Below are positions 43,796 through 50,478 of a stretch of DNA of 50,478 nucleotides, piece by piece. Position 1 is the stretch's first letter. The number at the start of each line of letters is the position of its first letter. The position numbers and the translations under genes are program-made. The stretch comes from Bacteroides caecigallinarum. GTDB taxonomy: Bacteria > Bacteroidota > Bacteroidia > Bacteroidales > Bacteroidaceae. A model generated the notes under the pieces. The model did no database searches. It was not told the DNA's origin and saw nothing but the letters and a program-made list of their open reading frames with translations. The stretch spans positions 1-50,478 of the forward strand of contig NZ_JACJLE010000027.1 of assembly GCF_016901995.1 (NCBI RefSeq), given 5' to 3'.

Positions 43796-45823
43796 TTATT
43801 TGTCTTTAAGCATTTCTTCCAATTTGATAAGTTCATCCCTATATTGGGCAGCTTCGATAAAGTCGAGATTTTTTGCTGCATCCTGCATGAGTTTCCTTGT
43901 GCGTTCGATGCTTTTCTTAAGTTGTTCCTTCGACATGTACTGTACAATGGGATCTGCCGCAGCAAATGATGTTTCTGCCTGTTCAGTATAAGCTTTCGGT
44001 GCATTGTCTTTATTTTCTGCACTATTATCTTTATCTCCTAGAATTTGAGTTCTTACTTTCTTTATCTGTTGAGGTGTTATTCCATGTTCCTGGTTGTATG
44101 CAAGCTGCTTTTCGCGGCGACGGTTCGTTTCGTCAATTGTAAGCTGCATGCTTTCAGTAATCTTGTCGGCATACATTATCACTTTTCCGTTTACGTTTCT
44201 TGCAGCACGTCCGGCTGTCTGTGTGAGCGAACGATGTGAACGGAGGAAACCTTCCTTGTCAGCATCAAGTATGGCTACAAGTGATACCTCGGGCAGGTCA
44301 AGGCCCTCACGAAGAAGGTTTACACCGATAAGCACGTCATGAATACCCTGTCTTAGTTCATCCATAATCTTAACACGTTCCAGTGTGTCAACATCACTGT
44401 GGATATAACTGCATTTTATTCCGTTGTTCAGAAGATACTCGGAAAGTTCTTCGGCCATTCGTTTGGTAAGTGTAGTGACGAGTACACGTTCGTTTGCCTC
44501 AATCCTTTGCTGAATCTCTTCCATGAGGTCGTCTATTTGGTTCAGGCTTGGGCGTACCTCTATTATTGGGTCAAGCAACCCTGTAGGGCGTATTACCTGA
44601 TCGACCACTATACCTTCGCTCTGTACAAGTTCATAATCGGCTGGTGTTGCGCTGACATATATAACCTGATTTACCATTTCCTCAAACTCTTCGAATTTGA
44701 GCGGTCTGTTGTCCATGGCTGCAGGAAGTCTGAAGCCATATTCTACAAGGTTTTTCTTTCTGGCTCTGTCGCCTCCGTACATTGCTCTGATTTGTGGTAC
44801 ACTGACATGGCTTTCGTCAATAACAAGGAGAAAATCTTTCGGGAAAAAATCTAGCAGACAGTAGGGGCGAGTACCGGCCTCACGTCCGTCGAAATATCTG
44901 GAATAATTCTCTATACCTGAGCAGTGTCCAAGTTCTCTAATCATCTCCATGTCGTACGTCACTCTTTCATATATTCTTTTGGCTTCCAGGAATTTGCCAG
45001 ACTCTTCGAAAAAAGCCACTTGTTTGGTCAGATCGTCTTCTATCTGATGAATAGCCCGTAAGGTGCTTTCCTTGGTAGTCATAAACAGATTGGCAGGATA
45101 AATTTTGTATTCATCAAAGTCTGCCATTTTATGTCCGGAAACAGGATCGATTTCTTCTATTGCATCTATTTCGTCGTCCCAGAACATTACTCTCAGGATA
45201 TTGTCGGAATATGCTAGATAAATGTCTATGGTATCACCTTTTACTCTGAAGTTTCCGCGGTTCAGTTCTATATCATTCCTGACATAAAGGCTATCTACGA
45301 GGCGTCGGAGAAATACATTTCTGTCTATAAGCTTTCCACGCTTTATTTCTATTACATTGTCGTAGAAGTCTGACGGATTTCCCATACCGTATATACATGA
45401 CACTGATGAAACAACTATCACGTCTTTTCTTCCTGAAAGAAGTGCCGATGTTGCAGCCAGTCTTAATTTGTCTATCTCATCGTTTATAGCAAGATCCTTT
45501 TCTATATAAGTATCGGTAGATGGGAGGTATGCTTCTGGCTGATAATAGTCATAGTATGATACGTAGTATTCTACAGCATTGTTAGGAAAAAAATGTTTGA
45601 ATTCGCCGTATAACTGTGCTGCAAGAGTTTTGTTGTGGCTCAGGATAAGTGTCGGTTTATTTATTTCCTTTATTACATTTGCTATGGTAAATGTCTTTCC
45701 GGAACCAGTTACTCCAAGCAGTGTTTGTGCCTTGACACCGTTTTTGATGCCCTCTGTCAGTTGTTTGATGGCTTCCGGCTGATCCCCGGTAGGTTTGTAT
45801 TCTGATATTAATTCGAATTTCAT
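43796..45823 (-). CDS. uvrB: Excinuclease ABC subunit B
   Basis: UvrB is the damage-verifying helicase-like subunit of nucleotide excision repair. The 675-residue protein has Walker A GVTGSGKTFT near residue 40, the beta-hairpin region with YYVSYYDYYQPEAYLP, the DEAH-type motif VIDESHVS, motif VI QTAGRAARN, and the C-terminal UvrC/UvrA-binding UVR motif (DFIEAAQYRDELIKLEEML). It is a single gene divergent from bamD. No SOS box can be assigned by eye. Confidence 0.97.
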   Translation of the reverse strand: MKFELISEYKPTGDQPEAIKQLTEGIKNGVKAQTLLGVTGSGKTFTIANVIKEINKPTLILSHNKTLAAQLYGEFKHFFPNNAVEYYVSYYDYYQPEAYLPSTDTYIEKDLAINDEIDKLRLAATSALLSGRKDVIVVSSVSCIYGMGNPSDFYDNVIEIKRGKLIDRNVFLRRLVDSLYVRNDIELNRGNFRVKGDTIDIYLAYSDNILRVMFWDDEIDAIEEIDPVSGHKMADFDEYKIYPANLFMTTKESTLRAIHQIEDDLTKQVAFFEESGKFLEAKRIYERVTYDMEMIRELGHCSGIENYSRYFDGREAGTRPYCLLDFFPKDFLLVIDESHVSVPQIRAMYGGDRARKKNLVEYGFRLPAAMDNRPLKFEEFEEMVNQVIYVSATPADYELVQSEGIVVDQVIRPTGLLDPIIEVRPSLNQIDDLMEEIQQRIEANERVLVTTLTKRMAEELSEYLLNNGIKCSYIHSDVDTLERVKIMDELRQGIHDVLIGVNLLREGLDLPEVSLVAILDADKEGFLRSHRSLTQTAGRAARNVNGKVIMYADKITESMQLTIDETNRRREKQLAYNQEHGITPQQIKKVRTQILGDKDNSAENKDNAPKAYTEQAETSFAAADPIVQYMSKEQLKKSIERTRKLMQDAAKNLDFIEAAQYRDELIKLEEMLKDK

Positions 45824-45912
45824 GTAAATATGTTTTTTATGGTGTAAAAGTACATAAATATTTGTTTTAAAGCTATGTGGTAAGTAAAAATAACATTAAA
45901 AATGATTTTGAT

Positions 45913-45944
45913 GTTGTATTATTCACAATAAAACAGTAATTTTG
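45913..45944 (+). promoter_or_regulatory. Promoter of the bamD gene run
   Basis: GTTG (45,913-45,916), a 20-base spacer and TAATTTTG (45,937-45,944) fit the Bacteroidota promoter, with the ATG 20 bases downstream. Confidence 0.65.
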
Positions 45945-45963
45945 CAAAACTATTTTTGTTAAT

Positions 45964-46806
45964 ATGAAAAAATATATTGTTATGGTTCTTCTTTCTGCAG
46001 GGTTGCTGAGCTCCTGTGGAGAGTATAATAGCGTACTAAAGAGTACGGATTACGAATATAAATATGAAGCTGCAAAAGCATATTTTGCCAAAGGACAGAA
46101 TAGTAAGGCTGCAACTATTCTGGAAGAACTTATTCCTATAATGAAAGGAACAAGATTTGGCGAGGAATCATTGTATATGCTGGCTATGACATATTTCAAT
46201 CAAGGTGATTACGTTACAGCATCTCATTATTTCAATACATATTATACTACTTATCCTCGTGGCACATATACTGAACTGGCACGTTTTAATTCCGGAAAAG
46301 CGTTGTATCTGGATACACCTGAACCTAGACTTGATCAGAGCAGTACATATAAGGCAATACAGGAATTGCAGATGTATATGGAATATTTCCCTGGAACAGA
46401 ACGTCATGAGATTGCTCAAAATATGATATTTGAGTTGCAGGACAAGCTGGTAGAAAAGGAGTATCTTTCAGCTAAGTTGTATTATGATCTGGGCTCTTAT
46501 ACGGGTAACTCGTCAATGACTAGTTCAGGTAACAATTATCTGGCTGCTGTTGTAACAGCACAGAACATTCTTAAAGAATATCCTTATACCAAACTTCGCG
46601 AAGACTTGTCAATACTTATACTCCGTGCCAAATATGATATGGCTCGTGAGAGTGTCCTTGAGAAGAAGGAAGACCGTATGCGTGAGACTATAGATGAGTA
46701 TTATGCATTTAAGAATGAATTCCCTGAAAGTAAGTACACCAAGGAAGTAGAGAATATATTTAAAGAAGCCAGCAAATTTGTTGGTTCTGTAGAAGAAGAA
46801 TATTAA
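45964..46806 (+). CDS. bamD: Outer membrane assembly lipoprotein BamD
   Basis: BamD is the essential lipoprotein of the BAM complex that folds outer-membrane barrels. The 280-residue protein has a lipobox ending LLSSC (Cys18) and about five TPR-like helical repeats: YEAAKAYFAKGQNSKAATILEEL, YMLAMTYFNQGDY and later copies. It begins the run bamD-rpoZ-DUF4293 on the plus strand, a typical arrangement in Bacteroides/Prevotella, with 26 bases to the next gene. Confidence 0.94.
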   Translation: MKKYIVMVLLSAGLLSSCGEYNSVLKSTDYEYKYEAAKAYFAKGQNSKAATILEELIPIMKGTRFGEESLYMLAMTYFNQGDYVTASHYFNTYYTTYPRGTYTELARFNSGKALYLDTPEPRLDQSSTYKAIQELQMYMEYFPGTERHEIAQNMIFELQDKLVEKEYLSAKLYYDLGSYTGNSSMTSSGNNYLAAVVTAQNILKEYPYTKLREDLSILILRAKYDMARESVLEKKEDRMRETIDEYYAFKNEFPESKYTKEVENIFKEASKFVGSVEEEY

Positions 46807-46832
46807 AAACATTTATAATTAAATATCGAATT

Positions 46833-47168
46833 ATGGATTACAAAAAATCAAATGCTCCTACCAACACCGTAACACGTAACATGATGGAACTGTGTGAAGA
46901 CACAGGCAATGTATATGAAACTGTTGCAATAATAGGCAAGCGTGCTAATCAAATCGCGGTTGAAATGAAGAATGACCTTTCAAAGAAGCTTCAGGAGTTT
47001 GCATCGTATAACGATAACTTGGAAGAAGTTTTTGAAAACAGAGAGCAAATAGAGATTTCTCGTTATTATGAAAAACTTCCAAAACCAACTTTGATTGCTA
47101 CTCAGGAGTATATAGAAGGTAAGGTTTATTATAGAAATCCTGCAAAGGAAATAGAGAAGCTTAAATAA
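46833..47168 (+). CDS. RNA polymerase omega / Rpb6-type subunit
   Basis: This 111-residue protein matches the Bacteroidetes omega (Rpb6 family) subunit that helps assemble RNA polymerase. The segment TVAIIGKRANQIAVEMKNDL is the conserved omega/Rpb6 core, and NREQIEISRYYEKLPKPT is a characteristic C-terminal part. It lies 26 bases after bamD and is probably co-transcribed. A terminator follows. Confidence 0.9.
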   Translation: MDYKKSNAPTNTVTRNMMELCEDTGNVYETVAIIGKRANQIAVEMKNDLSKKLQEFASYNDNLEEVFENREQIEISRYYEKLPKPTLIATQEYIEGKVYYRNPAKEIEKLK

Positions 47169-47200
47169 AAGAGGGCTGGTAATATTCCTTAGAAGAAATT

Positions 47201-47232
47201 AAAGCCGTTTCGTAAAGGAGCGGCTTTTTTAT
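47201..47232 (+). terminator. Terminator after the omega-subunit gene
   Basis: AAAGCCG (47,201-47,207) pairs with CGGCTTT (47,221-47,227), followed by six T in total. It lies 32 bases after the stop and before the DUF4293 gene. Confidence 0.75.
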
Positions 47233-47260
47233 TGTTAATCTGAAAACTGAATTTTAATTT

Positions 47261-47710
47261 ATGATACAACGTATTCAATCTGTATATTTGCTCATTGTAG
47301 CAATTCTTTCTGTTATAGTAATTTCAAATCCTATTGGTAGTTTTGTTGGAACAGATAATTCTATTACGGAATTTACAAATCTTTCTTTGATAGCTCAGGA
47401 TGGGACAGAGAATTATGAACCGTGGGCTTTGTTTGCTATTCAAATAATTTCTGCAATAATCTCATTGGTAACGATATTTATCTATAAGAAAAGAATGTTG
47501 CAGATACGGTTCACTTTGTTTAATATCATTTTGGCTATAGGTTATTATGTGGCTGTTGTGGCATTCGTCTTTATGTTGAAGGGTGATGCGACTTTTGTAC
47601 CTTCATGGATTGTATGTTTGCCATTTGTAGGTATTGTTCTTGACTGGTTGGCTATTCGTGCCATAGGAAAGGATGAGATGCTTGTAAAGGCATATGAGAG
47701 ATTGAGATGA
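47261..47710 (+). CDS. DUF4293 membrane protein
   Basis: This 149-residue protein has four hydrophobic helices (about residues 7-27, 54-75, 86-110 and 115-135) and starts MIQRIQSVYLLIVAI, the usual opening of DUF4293. Its function is unknown. The family is found next to bamD and the omega subunit in many Bacteroidales, so it is a syntenic core gene. A terminator follows. Confidence 0.9.
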   Translation: MIQRIQSVYLLIVAILSVIVISNPIGSFVGTDNSITEFTNLSLIAQDGTENYEPWALFAIQIISAIISLVTIFIYKKRMLQIRFTLFNIILAIGYYVAVVAFVFMLKGDATFVPSWIVCLPFVGIVLDWLAIRAIGKDEMLVKAYERLR

Positions 47711-47741
47711 GATAAATAGACTAATATATTTTTTATAAGAT

Positions 47742-47773
47742 ACCGGCAGACCAATTGGTTTGTCGGTTTTTTT
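47742..47773 (+). terminator. Terminator of the DUF4293 gene
   Basis: An 11-pair stem (47,742-47,752 with 47,757-47,767, two G-U pairs, loop AATT) is followed by a run of seven T. Confidence 0.85.
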
Positions 47774-47840
47774 ATTATACGCTTGTATATTTATAATATT
47801 TATATTATATTGCATAAAAGGAAAAGGAAGGAGGTCTTTT

Positions 47841-48617
47841 ATGTTTGATACAAACGCTATTGATAGTTTTAATTATGGCCGTACATCTGCAAATGGTGTT
47901 TATGCAATAAGTATGGCTACCGATTTCAGACCTTATTATGCCTTGTGGAGACTGTTCCCTGGTGAACAACCGCTATTTGTACGAACACTTGCAGTTACTT
48001 TTCAGGCTGCTTTAGAGCGTGCTAAGGATATACTTCAGAATTGTAACGTCCGATTGGAATGTTCAGATAATTCCGAGTTTGAGAATAGTTATGGCCGTAC
48101 TGATGATATAATTCCATTTGGAAAGTATCGTGGAAAACGTTTGGCTGAAATATATTATGTAGAACCGTCATATGTGTTGTGGTTGGCAAATAAATTTAAA
48201 CCTGATACAGACCGTTTTGACAGGTTGGTATATCTTGCAAGACTTTTTTCGAAGGTACATTTCGAGCTAACAGTTCATAAAAACAGAATATCCTCGGTCA
48301 GCCATTTTGTCGGAGAAAAGGGTGATAAACTTAAAGGGTTGTTACTCAAAGTTCTTAATGTGAGAAAACAGGTTGATGGGTATAAGGCTGATTTTTATGT
48401 GGATCAGAATGTGTTGGCGGCAGATCGTGATGGTAACAGATTTGTCTTTCTTGTTAAGGCTGCCGGCAGAAGCCTTTCTCCAAACGAATTGAGTTGTCAT
48501 TCAAGACTGGTTGAAAATGGAGAGACATTACATGTCCTGTCTGCAAAAGTCATGTCCCATTATGAGAGTAGAGGGGTGAGATATACACGTTTGGGGTATG
48601 TGAAACTTGAAAAATAA
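47841..48617 (+). CDS. Hypothetical protein with DUF3820-like segment
   Basis: I start at the ATG at 47,841 because a strong Shine-Dalgarno sequence (AAGGAGGT) lies 6 bases upstream; the open frame runs back to 47,760 but crosses the previous terminator. The 258-residue protein is soluble. Residues 86-120 (DIIPFGKYRGKRLAEIYYVE and YVLWLANKF) match the DUF3820 pattern, found alone and at the end of exonuclease X-like proteins, and thought to be nucleic-acid related. The last 100 residues are beta-rich with no known motif. No neighbour suggests a role. Confidence 0.8.
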   Translation: MFDTNAIDSFNYGRTSANGVYAISMATDFRPYYALWRLFPGEQPLFVRTLAVTFQAALERAKDILQNCNVRLECSDNSEFENSYGRTDDIIPFGKYRGKRLAEIYYVEPSYVLWLANKFKPDTDRFDRLVYLARLFSKVHFELTVHKNRISSVSHFVGEKGDKLKGLLLKVLNVRKQVDGYKADFYVDQNVLAADRDGNRFVFLVKAAGRSLSPNELSCHSRLVENGETLHVLSAKVMSHYESRGVRYTRLGYVKLEK

Positions 48618-48641
48618 ATGGGCGGTAAATGCCGCCCATTT
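48616..48641. terminator. Bidirectional terminator between convergent genes
   Basis: A perfect 10-pair stem AAATGGGCGG (48,616-48,625) with its complement (48,632-48,641), loop TAAATG, sits between the stop codons of the DUF3820-like and VOC genes. Its left arm begins at the DUF3820-like stop codon. Confidence 0.85.
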
Positions 48642-48647
48642 CTGTTT

Positions 48648-49025
48648 TTATTTTACATGAAGTATTTCTATCCAATAGTCATCTGGATCGTTTATGAAAT
48701 ATAATCCCATGCTTTCGTTTTCGAAACATACACATTCCATCTCTTTATGGAATTTTCTTACTTCGTCATAATCGCCTTCAACCCTGAAGCACAGGTGGCT
48801 TTCGTTTTCTCCCAACTCGTATGCTTCTGTATGGTCTTTTAGCCATGTCAGCTCAAGCATAAAGTTTGAGCATTTGTCAGTAAGGTAAACTAATATAAAT
48901 GAACCGTCGGCAGCTTCTTTTCTATGGTCTTCAGTAAGTCCTAATGCTTTTTCATAGAACTTGATACTTCTTTCTAGATTTGTAACATTGATGTTGAAAT
49001 GATCAAAATGTCCTTTTACTTTCAT
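48648..49025 (-). CDS. VOC (glyoxalase/bleomycin resistance-type) protein
   Basis: This 125-residue protein has the vicinal oxygen chelate fold, with two beta-alpha-beta-beta-beta units. The metal-ligand positions are filled: His near residue 8 (HFDHFNINV), Glu in MLELTW, His in ESHLCFRV and Glu in YWIEILHV. This matches lactoylglutathione lyase (GloA)-like proteins; the real substrate is not known. It lies 36 bases after the metallo-beta-lactamase-fold gene on the same strand, so the two are probably one transcript. Confidence 0.88.
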   Translation of the reverse strand: MKVKGHFDHFNINVTNLERSIKFYEKALGLTEDHRKEAADGSFILVYLTDKCSNFMLELTWLKDHTEAYELGENESHLCFRVEGDYDEVRKFHKEMECVCFENESMGLYFINDPDDYWIEILHVK

Positions 49026-49061
49026 GTCTGTTATTTTTATTTGTTGAATAAATTAATGATA

Positions 49062-49784
49062 TTATAAATTACTGAAAATCTGTCCCCTGTGATTGATTTC
49101 GGGAGAGTTGATATTTCGCAACCTTGCATATTCCTGAAATTTGTTTGCAGAGGCATAGTCATTCCAGAAATGCATAGGGATGAAGGTAGATGTCTGTATT
49201 GCATCTATAAACTGTTTTCCTCCACGCATATATTCTGTTCCTAGACGTGGATCTATAGGAAACATTGCAATATCAACTTTATCATATTTTTCTTTGATGA
49301 TTTTAAGTTCATTCAAAAATTTCTGCTCATCCCTTTTCCATTCTTCTTCTGTACTTTCGTCCATCCAATGCCAGTTATTCAGGTCGCCGGCATGGAATAA
49401 TGTTTTTCCTTCTGCTTCAATCATAAATGATATTCCTACGTCTGTAGAACCGAAAGCCGTTATCTTAATATTGTTGTCTGAATATTCTTCACCTTTTTTC
49501 AACCATATGGCTGTATCTTTTTCAATCCTTCTTCTTTTATAAATGTCATGTGAGAATATGTATTTAATATCGTTCTTCTGTTTTTTCCATTCTAGGACTT
49601 GTCTATTAAAGTGGTCTGCATGGAAATGACTTGAAAGAACATACATCGTTCCGTTCTTATTGAGTAATTTATCATGGAGAATTCCGCAGGATTCCGATTC
49701 GGAATCTTCAAAGAAATCAATGATAATGGTGAATTGGTTTGCCAGTATGGCAAATCCGCTATGATGCAAATATATTATTTCCAT
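49062..49784 (-). CDS. Metallo-beta-lactamase-fold hydrolase
   Basis: This 240-residue cytosolic protein has the signature SSHFHADHFN (HxHxDH) near residue 52, a third metal ligand His in LFHAGDLNNWHW and a C-terminal His in IPMHFWND. The compact layout resembles the UlaG/YtnP-like small MBL-fold group. Possible substrates include lactones, phosphodiesters or thioesters; the pairing with a VOC protein might suggest detoxification of a metabolite, but this is inference. A -7 box is at 49,811-49,818. Confidence 0.88.
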   Translation of the reverse strand: MEIIYLHHSGFAILANQFTIIIDFFEDSESESCGILHDKLLNKNGTMYVLSSHFHADHFNRQVLEWKKQKNDIKYIFSHDIYKRRRIEKDTAIWLKKGEEYSDNNIKITAFGSTDVGISFMIEAEGKTLFHAGDLNNWHWMDESTEEEWKRDEQKFLNELKIIKEKYDKVDIAMFPIDPRLGTEYMRGGKQFIDAIQTSTFIPMHFWNDYASANKFQEYARLRNINSPEINHRGQIFSNL

Positions 49785-49810
49785 GTTGTGGAGATATTAA
49801 GTATTTACTG

Positions 49811-49818
49811 CAAAAATA
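49811..49818 (-). promoter_or_regulatory. Candidate -7 box for the MBL-VOC gene pair
   Basis: On the minus strand this reads TATTTTTG (TAnnTTTG), 27 bases before the ATG of the MBL-fold gene. No good -33 is seen. Confidence 0.45.
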
Positions 49819-49838
49819 CACATTTAGAGAAAAAATAT

Positions 49839-49873
49839 GCCCATCTGAACATCTATTTTTGTCCAGACAGGCA
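49839..49873 (-). terminator. Terminator of the PepSY-like gene
   Basis: On the minus strand TGCCTGTCTG (49,864-49,873) pairs with CAGATGGGCA (49,839-49,848), ten pairs including two wobble pairs, followed by TATTTTTTC. It lies 24 bases after the stop. Confidence 0.75.
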
Positions 49874-49897
49874 TTTAATTTTAAATATGAAATTAGT

Positions 49898-50203
49898 TTA
49901 TTCGATGATTGTTCCTTTTTCTGTTATGTAAATACAGTATTCAAAATTTTCTATATCCAGTAATGTAACCTGATAGATATTTGTACCGTTTACTGTTTTT
50001 ACCTCTACTGACTTTACTATATAATCTTTGAAATCAAAATATAAAATCTCACGAATATTTGATGGCAAATCGTTTATATCAATTTCTGTAAATGATTTGT
50101 AAGTCTTTGTGTTATCAGAATAGTTGTTTGTTTTTTCGATACTGTTAGCAAATAAATTACCTATTCCTATAGTCATCATTAATACTGCAATAATCTTTTT
50201 CAT
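49898..50203 (-). CDS. Small secreted PepSY-like protein
   Basis: This 101-residue protein has a signal peptide (MKKIIAVLMMTIGIGNLFA). The mature part has a helix followed by beta strands: EIDINDLPSNIREILY, then VKSVEVKTVNGTNIYQVTLL and YCIYITEKGTIIE. This order is that of PepSY-like (BLIP-related) domains, common as small periplasmic proteins in Bacteroidales. Function is unknown. It is the last gene seen on the right, read away from the window edge, and ends in its own terminator. Confidence 0.75.
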   Translation of the reverse strand: MKKIIAVLMMTIGIGNLFANSIEKTNNYSDNTKTYKSFTEIDINDLPSNIREILYFDFKDYIVKSVEVKTVNGTNIYQVTLLDIENFEYCIYITEKGTIIE

Positions 50204-50478
50204 ATCTTGTTTGTTTTGTTTTTATTGTTTATACCATATTTAATTCAAATGGTATGCCAAATATGAATAAGATGTAATGCATTGAAAATCAGTTGTCTTC
50301 TGTCTGATGCCTATAGATGGTGTGTGGAATTTATCTACACTTAAGTGTGGAATAGTGTGAAAAAAAGAGGGTGTGTCAAAACTAAAATGACTACTCCTTA
50401 AAGTTACAGATTATAACTATAATATTTAAAAGGGGCCGTATCAAACTCTGTATTGAGTAATGATGCGGCCCTTTTTTA
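50204..50478. other. Gene-free right end with palindrome and hairpin
   Basis: No gene is seen in these 275 bases. They hold an inverted repeat ATACCAT...ATGGTAT (50,231-50,255), a perfect palindrome ACACTTAAGTGT (50,337-50,348) flanked by two copies of GTGTGGAAT (50,322 and 50,345), and a terminal hairpin. Confidence 0.6.
50429..50477. terminator. Terminator-like hairpin at the right edge
   Basis: AAAGGGGCCGTATCA-type arm (about 50,429-50,443) pairs with 50,461-50,474 (G-U pairs included) around a 17-base loop; a six-T run follows on the plus strand and four T on the minus. No plus-strand gene ends here, so it may belong to a gene beyond the edge or to a small RNA. Confidence 0.7.

Overview
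The window looks like a chromosomal segment of a gut-type Bacteroidales bacterium (Bacteroides, Phocaeicola, Prevotella or a close relative). The evidence is: promoters of the Bacteroidota type (-7 box TAnnTTTG, several with a -33 TTG about 20 bases upstream), few Shine-Dalgarno sequences, a complete Na+-pumping NADH dehydrogenase operon nqrABCDEF, a BamD / Rpb6-type omega / DUF4293 gene run, an HU-related protein of the Bacteroidetes type, and secreted glycosaminoglycan-degrading enzymes with a Ser-type sulfatase.

Region 1 (1-15,520, all on the minus strand) is a defence cassette. It holds a full type I BREX set in canonical order, brxA-brxB-brxC-pglX-pglZ-brxL. Two unusual genes follow brxL: a 682-residue protein with one phospholipase D HKD motif, a long coiled coil and a DUF2135/YfaP-like C-terminal domain; and, 13 bases further on, the first 90 codons of a RecF/OLD-type ATPase that runs off the left edge. 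This extended BREX cassette is the best candidate for an under-described system here. Between it and the next gene lie four tandem 22-base repeats, each with a near-perfect palindrome ACACGNNCGTGT, in front of an HU-like DNA-binding protein (15,912-16,514).

Region 2 (16,537-23,693) is a small glycosaminoglycan-degrading locus. A minus-strand set encodes GH88 unsaturated glucuronyl hydrolase, an S1 sulfatase and a PL6 chondroitinase B-like lyase; a PL8-like lyase is divergent on the plus strand. No SusC/SusD pair or sensor regulator is present. Together the lyases would cut dermatan/chondroitin-type chains, the sulfatase remove sulfate and GH88 split the unsaturated disaccharides.

Region 3 (23,712-26,882) carries umuC and umuD in convergent orientation, a solitary HpaII-family restriction endonuclease with no adjacent methyltransferase, and two identical tRNA-Arg(ACG) genes.

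Region 4 (26,976-50,203) is mostly core genome: a patatin/Omp85-type outer-membrane phospholipase, htpG, a secreted thioredoxin, nqrABCDEF (whose middle part has codon use unlike its ends, suggesting homologous recombination), a small secreted protein, a MATE exporter, a secreted C1 peptidase joined to a POT peptide transporter, uvrB, bamD, an Rpb6-type omega subunit, a DUF4293 membrane protein, a DUF3820-like protein, a VOC protein, a metallo-beta-lactamase-fold hydrolase and a PepSY-like secreted protein. Many gene ends are marked by clear stem-loop terminators.
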